Assembly: GCA_903901395.1 (NCBI GenBank)
Contig: CAIUQW010000438.1
Location: 1-7,476, forward strand
Reading direction: 5' to 3'
DNA: 7,476 bases
From: an uncultured Chlorobiales bacterium
GTDB lineage: Bacteria > Bacteroidota > Chlorobiia > Chlorobiales > Chlorobiaceae
A model generated the notes under the pieces. That model made no database searches. It saw nothing but the letters and a program-made list of their open reading frames with translations, and was not told the DNA's origin. This document shows, piece after piece, positions 1 through 6,290 of this stretch (position 1 is its first letter; every line of letters begins with the position of its first letter). Position numbers and translations under genes: made by a program.

Positions 1-2
1 AT

Positions 3-120
3 GGACTCAGTCAGATTCAGGAGGGATTTATCCCGACGAACATTCATCTCTCTTCCATTCATATTGCCCCGGCTTTCAAGCCGGGGTGAGTCAATCAGAA
101 AAACGCCTGGACTTCAGTCC
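3..120. repeat. Cluster of short palindromes, REP-like intergenic element
   Basis: Three perfect inverted repeats of the same design (two arms around a 2-nt centre) lie within 100 bases: GGGAT-TT-ATCCC at 23-34, CCCCGGCTT-TC-AAGCCGGGG at 67-86 and GGACT-TC-AGTCC at 109-120. A degenerate fourth, GGACT-C-AGTC, is at 3-12, and a looser one (GACAAA-gtga-TTTGTC) at 145-160. No T-tract follows any of them, so they do not look like intrinsic terminators. Arrays of such palindromes between genes are typical of REP elements mobilised by RAYT (Y1 transposase-like) proteins; that assignment is inference, and no transposase gene is visible here. The first 218 bases contain no convincing gene. The element lies downstream of the coaE 3' end. 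Confidence 0.5.
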
Positions 121-218
121 AATCTTTTGCTGTTTGCTGTCACGGACAAAGTGATTTGTCAGAAAAATCATCCCTGTTCATAGAAAGGAGCGTAGCGGCG
201 AGGAAATTCGTGAGTTTG

Positions 219-842
219 TTACTCCGTCACCGTCAGCAGGCTCCGATAAACCTGCTCGACCTGCGAGCGCAACTCTTCGAGGGTGCCGTCGTTGAAGATC
301 ACGTAATGCGCCCGTTCGATCAGCTTCTCCTGAGGCCACTGCGCCCGCATCCGCTTCTGCGCCTCCGCCTTATCCATTCCGCGAGCGACGGCGCGTTCGA
401 GCCGCAAACCGTTATTGGCCGCCACTACGATGATGCGGTCGAGGTCGCGATCCGCGCCTGACTCGAACAGAATCGCCGCCTCCTTGCAGAGAATCCGCTT
501 GCCTTCGCGAGCGCACCGTTTCACCTCGCGGATAAATGCTTCGCGGACTTTGGGATGGATGAGGCGATTGAGCGCGGCGAGCTTTCCGGGATCGGAAAAA
601 ACAACCGAGGCGATGGTTTTGCGGTCGATGTGAAGTTGGCCGGAGGCATCGCGGGAGTAGACATCGCGGCCAAAAAGCTCCTCGATCCCCCGGATAACCT
701 CAGGGTCTTCGAGTTGCAGCTCCTTGGCGATGCGGTCAGCCTCGAACAGTTCGCACCCCATTTCGGCAAGCATGGCGCACACCGTGCTTTTGCCGCTCCC
801 GATGCCGCCGGTCACTCCGACCAGCAATGGCAGCCGTTCCAT
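219..842 (-). CDS. coaE: Dephospho-CoA kinase (CoaE)
   Basis: Cytosolic enzyme for the last step of coenzyme A synthesis: it phosphorylates the 3'-hydroxyl of dephospho-CoA with ATP. The 207-residue product has the usual length. The Walker A P-loop GGIGSGKST is at residues 12-20, the LNRLIHP block at 91-97, the KEAAILFESG block at 120-129, RMRAQ at 164-168 and the C-terminal FNDGT at 183-187. The region normally reading DAD has E34-A35-D36, a conservative change. The KEAAILFES form of the PLLFE block resembles Bacteroidota/Chlorobiota CoaE proteins. The ATG lies 3 bases beyond the stop of the upstream lipoprotein gene and overlaps the purine run TAAAGGATG, so translation is probably coupled to that gene. 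The start fits the family because the P-loop is near the N-terminus. Identification is secure. Confidence 0.96.
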   Translation of the reverse strand: MERLPLLVGVTGGIGSGKSTVCAMLAEMGCELFEADRIAKELQLEDPEVIRGIEELFGRDVYSRDASGQLHIDRKTIASVVFSDPGKLAALNRLIHPKVREAFIREVKRCAREGKRILCKEAAILFESGADRDLDRIIVVAANNGLRLERAVARGMDKAEAQKRMRAQWPQEKLIERAHYVIFNDGTLEELRSQVEQVYRSLLTVTE

Positions 843-845
843 CCT

Positions 846-1169
846 TTACTGCTTTTGCGAAGCGAGGTTGCGGCGCACCTCCTGCAACACCTTGCGCCAA
901 AGCTCGGGATTGCGCGAATAGGCCTGAAGCCTCGCGTCAAAGGTTCGCTGGTCGAGCTTGTGGCGGACAAACAGCGTATCGAGTCCCGCAGAGGTTAAGT
1001 CACCTATGGGCGGAGTGTCGCCTTTGGCTGTTACGCCAGATCGTGCAAGATAATCGGCGTAAAACGACGCAAAATGCAGATCATCCGCATTGAGCTTGTC
1101 CTGCGTCTGCAAGCCGCAACCAGCGATCAGAAGAGCAAAAAGCGCGATGAACGAGAAACGTCGAAGCAT
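846..1169 (-). CDS. Small lipoprotein, DUF4296-like
   Basis: Predicted 107-residue lipoprotein of unknown function. Residues 1-17 form a signal peptide (MLRR, then a hydrophobic stretch) ending in the lipobox IAGC with the lipidated Cys at 18. Residue +2 is Gly, not Asp, which by the E. coli rule would favour the outer membrane. The mature part is helical and charged; the segment 64-98, with LFVRHKLDQRTFDARL and AYSRNPELWRKVL, resembles the C-terminal half of DUF4296 lipoproteins of Bacteroidota (from memory, not searched). An in-frame ATG at 1206-1208 would add 13 residues before the signal peptide; the start at 1169 is preferred because AAAGGA sits 6 bases upstream and it gives a proper signal peptide. 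It is the upstream member of a probable two-gene operon with coaE. Lipoprotein nature is well supported, family only moderately. Confidence 0.82.
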   Translation of the reverse strand: MLRRFSFIALFALLIAGCGLQTQDKLNADDLHFASFYADYLARSGVTAKGDTPPIGDLTSAGLDTLFVRHKLDQRTFDARLQAYSRNPELWRKVLQEVRRNLASQKQ

Positions 1170-1175
1170 CGCAAG

Positions 1176-1181
1176 TCCTTT
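1176..1181 (-). promoter_or_regulatory. Ribosome binding site deciding the lipoprotein start
   Basis: Minus-strand AAAGGA, 6 bases before the ATG at 1169-1167. It supports that start over the in-frame ATG ending at 1208, which has no comparable site and would put 13 extra residues before the signal peptide. Confidence 0.6.
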
Positions 1182-1310
1182 ATATATCGAAGTAAAATAG
1201 TGGTTCAACTGTGTAAATAATTTTTCCGGGCTGAAACTAACAAGGTCAGCTGCCAGGTTAAAGGGTTACTTCCTAACGTAGTCTGCATAACGATAAAATC
1301 CAACAGTCAC

Positions 1311-1913
1311 ATGGCATATCAGCAACCACCACTCCCCTACGCCGACAACGCGCTCGAACCGCACATCTCGGCCAATACCATCAGCTTTCACTACGGCAAG
1401 CACCATGCAACCTACGTCAAGAACTACAACGGCCTGGTTGAAGGTACGCCATTCGACGCGATGAGCCTCGAAGAAGTTATCCTCCAAACGGCCAATGACG
1501 CTTCAAAGGTTGGCGTATTCAACAACGGAGCGCAGGCCTGGAACCACACCTTCTACTGGAACGGCCTCACCCCGAACGGCGGCGGCGCTCCGACCGGCGC
1601 AATCGCCGCGAAGATCGTCGAGGATTTCGGCAGCGTTGACAAGTTCAAGGATGAGCTGAAAAACGCCGCCGCGACGCAGTTCGGCAGCGGCTGGGCCTGG
1701 CTCGTGCTCGATGGCGGCACCCTCAAAGTAACCAAAACCGGCAACGCCCAGAACCCGATGACCTCCGGCCAGACTCCCCTGCTCTGCATCGACGTCTGGG
1801 AGCACGCCTACTACCTCGACTACCAGAACCGCCGCCCCGACCACGTAGCCGCGGTGATCGAAAATCTCATCAACTGGGATTTCGTCAACGCAAACTACGC
1901 CGCGGCGAAATAA
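1311..1913 (+). CDS. sodB: Iron superoxide dismutase (Fe-SOD)
   Basis: Cytosolic superoxide dismutase that converts superoxide to oxygen and hydrogen peroxide, a defence expected in an anaerobe that meets traces of air. The 200-residue protein matches the Fe/Mn SOD family over its whole length. Metal ligands are His27 (in FHYGKHHATYV), His79 (AWNHTFYW), Asp161 and His165 (in the signature DVWEHAYY, 161-168). The metal type reads as iron: Gln75 in NNGAQAWNH occupies the Fe-SOD glutamine position, while the place of the Mn-SOD glutamine is Ala146 in GNAQNP. There is no signal peptide. The ATG has no clear Shine-Dalgarno sequence (the upstream bases are caacagtcac), but homology begins at the first residues (PPLPY), so the start is sound. 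The gene is single, divergent from the lipoprotein-coaE pair across a 141-base spacer, and closed by a terminator. Confidence 0.97.
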   Translation: MAYQQPPLPYADNALEPHISANTISFHYGKHHATYVKNYNGLVEGTPFDAMSLEEVILQTANDASKVGVFNNGAQAWNHTFYWNGLTPNGGGAPTGAIAAKIVEDFGSVDKFKDELKNAAATQFGSGWAWLVLDGGTLKVTKTGNAQNPMTSGQTPLLCIDVWEHAYYLDYQNRRPDHVAAVIENLINWDFVNANYAAAK

Positions 1914-1936
1914 TCGCGCTGGCGTGAAATTCCGCA

Positions 1937-1963
1937 AAAAGGCTCCGGGTTCCGGGGCCTTTT
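1937..1963 (+). terminator. Intrinsic terminator of sodB
   Basis: AAAAGGCTCCGG (1937-1948) pairs with CCGGGGCCTTTT (1952-1963) around a 3-nt loop, giving a 12-bp stem with one G-U pair; the right arm ends in four T. It lies 24 bases after the sodB stop. The A-run on the left arm makes it potentially bidirectional, so it could also stop transcripts arriving from the minus-strand gene on the right. Confidence 0.85.
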
Positions 1964-2070
1964 GCATTTGCAAGCAGGCGCGAATCAGCGAAAAAAGGAC
2001 CACAAGGACATTCAAGCGACCGGGAGAATTGCAAATTGAGTACAGCCACAAGACCCGCCCCAACATTAAC

Positions 2071-2119
2071 AACTATCAACTATCAACTATCAACTATCAA
2101 CTATCAACTATCAACTACC
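2071..2119. repeat. Heptamer tandem repeat (AACTATC)n
   Basis: Six perfect copies of AACTATC (2071-2112) are followed by one variant, AACTACC (2113-2119). The array ends on the base before the stop codon (2122-2120) of the minus-strand DUF4292 lipoprotein gene. A 7-base unit is not a multiple of three, so copy number can change freely only because the array is outside the reading frame. Similar short heptamer arrays are known as intergenic STRR-type repeats in cyanobacteria and other bacteria; whether this one belongs to a genome-wide family cannot be seen here. The rest of the sodB-lipoprotein gap (1964-2070) shows nothing recognisable. Confidence 0.95.
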
Positions 2120-2977
2120 TCACAGCCACGGCAGTTGCTCTACATCGTCGAGGTTCACTGTTTTCGCTTTTCTTGGCCGCTTGAAGCTGATGGTGAGATC
2201 GGTTGGATTGATGACCCGCTCGTCGTAAACGATCTTCAGGCTGCGTGACCCTTCGGGATCGCCATCTCGATAGAGAATCATGTCGATCTCTTTTGGGACG
2301 CGCAACGCCGCTCCGTCGTTTGACGACTGCGCCTGATAGTTTGCAAAACGGAATTCGACGCTCTTGCGGCCCGAATGATCGAAATAGGCAATTCCAGCCA
2401 GCTCTCTCTTCAGCGGATCGATAACCAGCTCTTTCGAGCCATTGCCGGATTTCACGGTGAAACTGACATATCCGCCCCCCTGCCTTACCGACTGAATATC
2501 GCTGACAGGCTCGGGCAGGTCGGCGATACCGAAAAGCGTTTCGGTCAGATGGCCAGCTCCGGCATCGAGGCCGATGATCTTGCCCATATTCTCGCCGGTG
2601 TTGCGCCCGACCAGCATCCGGTTGTTCAGCATATCGTTCACGAAGAGCGAGTCGGGACGGATCAGGAGATCGGCCACCGGCCATCCGAGAATTCCCGCGG
2701 TAACGATCAGGCGGGCATTGCGCGATCTCTGCAACTGCACCGTACAGTACGCCTTGTTACTGCGCTTCGGCGTTTTGAGATAGATATCCGCGTAGCCGTC
2801 CAGCGCCTTGACCATCCCGGCGTTCGACGCAACCTCCTGGTACAGGCGCTTCAGCTCAGGCGTCAACGCCACCCGCTCACCCAGGCTAACCGGCGCTTTC
2901 GTCACGGTTTCAATGTGCGAGCATCCGGCCAGAATAGCCAGCACGATGAGGCTCGCCCACTTCATCACTGCTTTCAT
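2120..2977 (-). CDS. DUF4292-type outer-membrane lipoprotein
   Basis: Predicted 285-residue lipoprotein, function unknown. Residues 1-18 are a signal peptide ([18 protein letters not shown]) and the lipobox LAGC puts the lipidated Cys at 19, followed by Ser, consistent with outer-membrane sorting. The mature part alternates beta-type segments; the stretch from about 58 to 126 ([36 protein letters not shown], then NRMLVG) and the C-terminal strands ([15 protein letters not shown]) resemble DUF4292, a family related in fold to the LolA/LolB lipoprotein carriers. A role in outer-membrane lipoprotein or lipid handling is inferred from that fold only. In-frame upstream ATGs (2998, 3097) are rejected because AGAGGAG lies 5 bases before the chosen ATG and the signal peptide begins there. 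It stands alone, divergent from the methyltransferase gene across a 162-base spacer. Confidence 0.85.
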   Translation of the reverse strand: MKAVMKWASLIVLAILAGCSHIETVTKAPVSLGERVALTPELKRLYQEVASNAGMVKALDGYADIYLKTPKRSNKAYCTVQLQRSRNARLIVTAGILGWPVADLLIRPDSLFVNDMLNNRMLVGRNTGENMGKIIGLDAGAGHLTETLFGIADLPEPVSDIQSVRQGGGYVSFTVKSGNGSKELVIDPLKRELAGIAYFDHSGRKSVEFRFANYQAQSSNDGAALRVPKEIDMILYRDGDPEGSRSLKIVYDERVINPTDLTISFKRPRKAKTVNLDDVEQLPWL

Positions 2978-2982
2978 CGACA

Positions 2983-2989
2983 CTCCTCT
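2983..2989 (-). promoter_or_regulatory. Ribosome binding site deciding the DUF4292 lipoprotein start
   Basis: Minus-strand AGAGGAG, 5 bases before the ATG at 2977-2975. It selects this start over longer in-frame ATGs at 2998 and 3097, which would place 7 or 40 residues before the signal peptide. Confidence 0.75.
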
Positions 2990-3139
2990 TTTCGTCATAA
3001 TCTCTTCAAATTCCATTATACGCCACTCCGACGCGCCTTTTCCGGCGAAACTCAATCGCGGACAAGGTTGATCGCTCTGAAATGTTATTTTAATCAAATC
3101 TATACTCTGTCAAAACATGAAACCGGGAGTTTTCGATCC

Positions 3140-4324
3140 ATGCACGCACTCTACCTTAAACCAAAGGAGCACCGGCGGCTGCTCAGCGGCCACTTGTGGG
3201 TTTTCAGCAACGAGCTTCGGGAGGTGCCGCGTGACATTGCTGCCGGTGAAACGGTTCAGCTTTTCACCAGCGACGGACGCCTGCTCGGCGCGGGATTTTT
3301 CAATCCGCAGTCCCTCATCGCCTTCCGGCTGCTGACCAGGGACGAAGAGCAGCCCGACCGCGACTTCTTCCGGCGCAAACTGCTCGAAGCGCTCAAGCTG
3401 CGCGAAAAAATCTATCCCGAAAGCGAAACCAACGCCTGGCGGCTTGCGCACGGCGAATCGGACGGGTTGCCGGGCCTCGTGATCGACCGCTTCGACCGCG
3501 CCTTCGTGCTGCAATCCTTCTCGGCAGGCATGGATCACCATCTGCCGCTCATCACCGAACTGCTGCGCGAGCTGTTCGATCCAAAAGCTATCGTTTTGCG
3601 CAACGAATCGCCGCTTCGTGAGCTGGAAGGTCTGCCGCTTTTTCGCGAAACGGTGCTCGGCGGAAGCGACGACATGCACCAGGTGATCCGCGACGGCGGC
3701 ATCAGTTACCGGGTCAACATTCTCGAAGGCCAGAAAACCGGCTTTTTCCTCGACCAGCGCGAAAACCGGCGGCACATCAGAAAATACGCCGCAGGCGCTG
3801 ACGTACTTGATGTCTATACCAACGACGGTGGCTTCGCGCTCAACGCCATGCACGCCGGAGCAAAATCGACGACGATGGTCGATATTTCGCAGGAGGCGTT
3901 GCAGCGGGCCGAGCAGAACGCGCGGATGAACGGCTTCGAAAACTTCTCGATTGTCGCCGCCGATGCGTTTGAAACTCTCGCGCGGCTCCGGCAGGAAAAC
4001 CGCTCCTTCGACCTGGTGATTCTCGATCCACCCAGCTTCACCAAGAGCCGCAAAACCGTGCCAACGGCGCTGAAAGCCTACGCCAAGCTCAACCGCCTCG
4101 GCGCGCAACTCGTCAGGAACGAGGGATTCCTCGCGACAGCCTCCTGCTCGCACCACGTCTCCGAGGAGGATTTCCTCGCGGCGACTCATCTCGGCGCGGC
4201 TCAGGCGGGCAAGCATCTGCGACTCATCAGTCGCGCCGCGCAGCCGCCGGATCATCCGGTGCTGCTCTCGATGCCTGAAACGAGCTACCTCAAATTCGCC
4301 TGTTTTTATGTAACGAATCAGTAG
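3140..4324 (+). CDS. rlmI: RlmI-type class I SAM-dependent rRNA (cytosine-C5) methyltransferase
   Basis: 394-residue cytosolic enzyme of the COG1092 family; the E. coli member RlmI (396 residues) methylates C1962 of 23S rRNA. The N-terminal PUA-like RNA-binding domain spans about 1-75 ([21 protein letters not shown]). The conserved linker [12 protein letters not shown] is at 107-118 and [13 protein letters not shown] at 198-210. The Rossmann SAM-binding motif [12 protein letters not shown] (221-232) is a variant of the usual FCYTGGF, with N and D inserted into the Tyr-Thr-Gly pattern. Motif IV is DPPSF (296-300) and the catalytic Cys is probably C336 in ASCS. The C-terminus [19 protein letters not shown] is typical. 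The frame stays open far upstream (to 2375), but that part is antisense to the lipoprotein gene; homology begins at 3140, with GGGAG 10 bases upstream. Exact target base in this organism is inferred; another COG1092 specificity is possible. Confidence 0.9.
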   Translation: MHALYLKPKEHRRLLSGHLWVFSNELREVPRDIAAGETVQLFTSDGRLLGAGFFNPQSLIAFRLLTRDEEQPDRDFFRRKLLEALKLREKIYPESETNAWRLAHGESDGLPGLVIDRFDRAFVLQSFSAGMDHHLPLITELLRELFDPKAIVLRNESPLRELEGLPLFRETVLGGSDDMHQVIRDGGISYRVNILEGQKTGFFLDQRENRRHIRKYAAGADVLDVYTNDGGFALNAMHAGAKSTTMVDISQEALQRAEQNARMNGFENFSIVAADAFETLARLRQENRSFDLVILDPPSFTKSRKTVPTALKAYAKLNRLGAQLVRNEGFLATASCSHHVSEEDFLAATHLGAAQAGKHLRLISRAAQPPDHPVLLSMPETSYLKFACFYVTNQ

Positions 4325-4332
4325 CGCCACAT

Positions 4333-4378
4333 AAAAGCCGATAGAAAAAGCGACCGAAACGTTTCTATCGGCTTTTTT
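4333..4378 (+). terminator. Strong intrinsic terminator of rlmI
   Basis: AAAAGCCGATAGAAA (4333-4347) pairs perfectly with TTTCTATCGGCTTTT (4362-4376) over 15 bp around a 14-nt loop, and the right arm runs into six T (4373-4378). It begins 8 bases after the rlmI stop codon, so transcription of the next genes must begin downstream. Confidence 0.93.
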
Positions 4379-4703
4379 CTCAAGGCGTTTCAGGCCATGA
4401 TGCCTGTTATGACGATTCCGGAAGCTTTGCCCGACAACTATAACTGCTGCGGTACTGACCGCGTGACGATTGCGCCATACTCGTTTCCACCCTTTTCGAT
4501 AATGGATGACATTTCGATCTCTCCAGGGAAAAAACCGTTCATTCGTGGTTTATGCTTGTCAGCCTGTTTTCGGCACGCCTATGACGTAATCACTATCTTT
4601 TTTTTCTGCAAAAACTCTTTGCTTGTAAGCGGCTTATTGTTCATATTTGATACTATAAGTGTACTGTAGACGGTTTTCTTCATTTCAAACCCGTTTTATA
4701 CAA
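4379..4703. other. Gene-poor spacer upstream of the Nif11 precursor
   Basis: About 325 bases without a convincing gene between the rlmI terminator and the small precursor gene. The second half is visibly richer in A and T (runs such as ctttttttttct around 4600 and tatttgatactataag around 4644-4659) than the coding DNA on either side. One 90-codon frame (4397-4669) is open on the plus strand but has no recognisable protein features. No tRNA, riboswitch or clear repeat was recognised. The spacer probably carries the promoter and 5' leader of the precursor gene and could also hold an unrecognised small RNA. Confidence 0.5.
4648..4656 (+). promoter_or_regulatory. Possible extended -10 promoter element for the Nif11 gene
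   Basis: TG-a-TACTAT fits an extended -10 box and would start transcription near 4663, giving a leader of about 40 bases. No good -35 box lies at the usual distance. The overlapping CATATTTG (4642-4649) is close to the Bacteroidota -7 consensus TAnnTTTG, so either reading is possible. Placement after the rlmI terminator makes a promoter here necessary, but this exact site is a weak call. Confidence 0.25.
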
Positions 4704-4967
4704 ATGTCACTATCATCAGCGAGGGTTTTCCTCGACAAGCTTATGGCTGAAGAGGAGCTTGGATTACGGTTGGCCGGGGAACTTTCCAGAAAACGGATGG
4801 AGCTGATCCGGGAGGCTGGCTTCGATTTTACGGAGCAGGAGCTTGACCAGGCCAAATCGGCCCTGCCGCCCGGCGCTCTCGGTCATGTCGCCGGATGGCT
4901 TTGCGAAACACCGACAAACAATCCCGCCTCGCGCGGCAGGTGTTGCGGCGGCGGTCTCTGGCATTGA
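4704..4967 (+). CDS. Nif11-leader RiPP precursor peptide
   Basis: 87-residue precursor of a probable ribosomally made, modified peptide. Residues 1-64 read as a Nif11-type leader: start MSLSSARVFLDKLMAEEEL, a charged helical middle, then the hallmark EAGFDFTEQELDQA (37-50) and a leader end at LGHVAG (59-64). Nif11 leaders normally finish in Gly-Gly before a protease cleavage site; here the second Gly is replaced by Trp65. The presumed core, 65-87, is short and holds Cys67, Cys80 and Cys81, the tract CCGGG (80-84), Thr69, Thr71 and Ser76. Such a core could be turned into thioether rings or azole rings, but no LanM, YcaO, radical-SAM or splicease enzyme is in the window, so chemistry is unknown. 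The ATG at 4704 is chosen because the leader homology begins there; the ATG at 4659 would add 15 unrelated residues. There is no Shine-Dalgarno sequence. Family call fairly confident, product inferred. Confidence 0.82.
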   Translation: MSLSSARVFLDKLMAEEELGLRLAGELSRKRMELIREAGFDFTEQELDQAKSALPPGALGHVAGWLCETPTNNPASRGRCCGGGLWH

Positions 4968-4991
4968 CGCACCATTGTTGATTTTTACAGT
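4964..4991 (+). promoter_or_regulatory. Possible promoter for the hydrolase gene
   Basis: TTGACG (4964-4969, 5 of 6 to the -35 consensus) and TACAGT (4986-4991, 4 of 6 to the -10) are 16 bases apart. The -35 overlaps the TGA stop of the Nif11 gene. Initiation near 4998 would give a leader of about 57 bases before the hydrolase ATG. No terminator is visible after the Nif11 gene, so read-through from it is equally possible. Confidence 0.35.
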
Positions 4992-5040
4992 AGTACCGTT
5001 AAGCGTCCATACACTCAATCAGCGTCTTCGCACGCATAAA

Positions 5041-5047
5041 AAGGAGG
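5041..5047 (+). promoter_or_regulatory. Consensus ribosome binding site of the hydrolase gene
   Basis: AAGGAGG, a full Shine-Dalgarno match 7 bases before the ATG at 5055. It fixes this start and contrasts with the Nif11 gene just upstream, which has none; the hydrolase may therefore be translated much more efficiently. Confidence 0.85.
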
Positions 5048-5054
5048 TTAGACT

Positions 5055-6290
5055 ATGCATCCGATCGAGGTAGGCTATTACGATTTCCAGAGGATTTACC
5101 TCTGGCTGCAATATTCCGACAAGCTTCCTTTGTTCACTGAAATCGTCATCGAGGTCTTTTATCCCAACGACATGCAGGCCAAAGGGCTGGTCATGTTCGA
5201 TCACGGATTTATGATCGGTCCGAATCTGCTTTTCTATCCGGAACTGGTGTACAGCAAGATCACCAACAAGGAGACGCCGCTGTTTCAGGTCAATCCATCC
5301 AGATATTACAACTACACCAAGGCCGCCGTCGATAACAAGTGGGCGATGGCATTCGTGACCACCTGCCATCAGCAGGTCGAAGGCATGCCGTGGACCGATT
5401 TTGGCGGAAGTCCGCGAGTCGGTCAGTCCGCCTACGCCGCTGCTTGCTATCTCATCCGGTACGGCGCGACTCACAAGTACGACGATACCAAAGCGGTCAA
5501 CAAGGCTCGGTTCCTGAGTTCCATGGGCAAGAGCACCAATGGCAACTGCATGGGCAACAACGTCATTTTCGCCGGTCACTCGGTTGGCGGCGCTCATGCG
5601 CAGGCCGCTGCGTGCGGCTTCGAGGCGTTGCAGGAGATTGGCGCGCAAAGTCTGAAATTCTACGATCCGATTTTTTACAACGGTGAAGTTTGCCCCAAGC
5701 ACACTCCTCCGCTGTCGAAATGGGATGCCTCGCAAATGGCCACCGCCGCCGGATTGCTTCAGCTCTCACCAGTCGATGGCGCGAACGGAACGCTGATTCC
5801 GATTCTCGCTCCTGGCATGAAGCCCTATCGCGAGTATCTGTCGCGCGTTCCGATGCCGAACCTTATGGTTACGGGCTCGAGCGACAGCGCTTGCCTGGAT
5901 CCCAATAAATCAAATCCACCCGCATGGATCGATGTGAATGACAAAAAGAGCAGCCAGTATGCGCAGATGGCCTACACTTGCAAAGATTCCTGGGCCGCCA
6001 CCTGCATGGTCGAGAACGGCAGCCATTGCAGTTATCTGAGCGAAGAAAACGGTATTTGCTCCGCGGCCGAAAACAATCCGACCTATAGAGCTGGCGGGGC
6101 GGAGTACACCTTTACCAACGAGCTGTTCGATCAGTACATCCAATTGGTGTCAGCAGCAGGTCCGGCGGGCTGTTCACTCACGGACTGGAAGGCAGGCAGC
6201 CTTATGCAGTGGCTGAACAAAGAGAAACCAGGTACGAGCGGCATCACGCTGACGAAGTTCCCGGATGGTTACGTTCATTTTCCAGGCTGA
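5055..6290 (+). CDS. Cysteine-rich alpha/beta hydrolase, substrate unknown
   Basis: 411-residue alpha/beta-hydrolase-fold protein. The oxyanion-hole motif DHGF is at 49-52 after a hydrophobic strand (GLVMF), the nucleophile elbow GHSVGG at 174-179 gives Ser176, the acid is probably Asp277 (after the strand PNLMVTG, 268-274), and the His is probably His324 in ENGSHCSYL. The order and spacing resemble the chlorophyllase/PAF-acetylhydrolase/dienelactone-hydrolase part of the superfamily, but I do not recognise a specific family. Two features are odd. There are 11 Cys residues (104, 131, 165, 187, 213, 280, 309, 317, 325, 335, 373), many in the 277-373 lid-like region, yet no signal peptide is evident (N-terminus MHPIEVGYYDFQRIYLWLQY). 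A long insert lies between Ser and Asp. The gene follows the Nif11 precursor by 87 bases on the same strand and precedes the P-type ATPase by about 94. An ester or amide substrate is likely from the triad; a role on the neighbouring peptide, or on a pigment or lipid ester, is speculation. Confidence 0.85.
   Translation: MHPIEVGYYDFQRIYLWLQYSDKLPLFTEIVIEVFYPNDMQAKGLVMFDHGFMIGPNLLFYPELVYSKITNKETPLFQVNPSRYYNYTKAAVDNKWAMAFVTTCHQQVEGMPWTDFGGSPRVGQSAYAAACYLIRYGATHKYDDTKAVNKARFLSSMGKSTNGNCMGNNVIFAGHSVGGAHAQAAACGFEALQEIGAQSLKFYDPIFYNGEVCPKHTPPLSKWDASQMATAAGLLQLSPVDGANGTLIPILAPGMKPYREYLSRVPMPNLMVTGSSDSACLDPNKSNPPAWIDVNDKKSSQYAQMAYTCKDSWAATCMVENGSHCSYLSEENGICSAAENNPTYRAGGAEYTFTNELFDQYIQLVSAAGPAGCSLTDWKAGSLMQWLNKEKPGTSGITLTKFPDGYVHFPG

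Noticed and set aside
145..160. GACAAA-gtga-TTTGTC hairpin as a terminator of coaE
   Set aside because: Stem is only 6 bp and AT-rich, and no T-tract follows on either strand.
1181..1208. Minus-strand TTGAAC-N16-TATATA as a promoter of the lipoprotein-coaE pair
   Set aside because: Transcription from it would start only about 5 bases before the ATG, leaving the ribosome binding site outside the mRNA; either a leaderless transcript or chance AT-richness, so not called.
1503..2072. 189-codon minus-strand frame opposite sodB
   Set aside because: Antisense to a certain superoxide dismutase gene and crosses its terminator; no protein features.
2375..3139. In-frame extension upstream of the methyltransferase gene
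   Set aside because: The translation shows no domain and is antisense to the DUF4292 lipoprotein; family homology starts at the ATG at 3140.
3110..4330. 406-codon open frame on the minus strand
   Set aside because: It lies fully antisense to the RlmI-type gene, whose motifs are unmistakable; long antisense frames are common in high-G+C genes and this one has no recognisable protein features.
4397..4669. 90-codon plus-strand frame in the spacer
   Set aside because: Begins just after the rlmI terminator, has no Shine-Dalgarno sequence and no recognisable family. The hydrophobic end could suggest a membrane peptide, but there is not enough to call a gene.
5019..5735. 238-codon minus-strand frame opposite the hydrolase
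   Set aside because: Shadow of the hydrolase gene, which has a consensus ribosome binding site and a complete catalytic triad.
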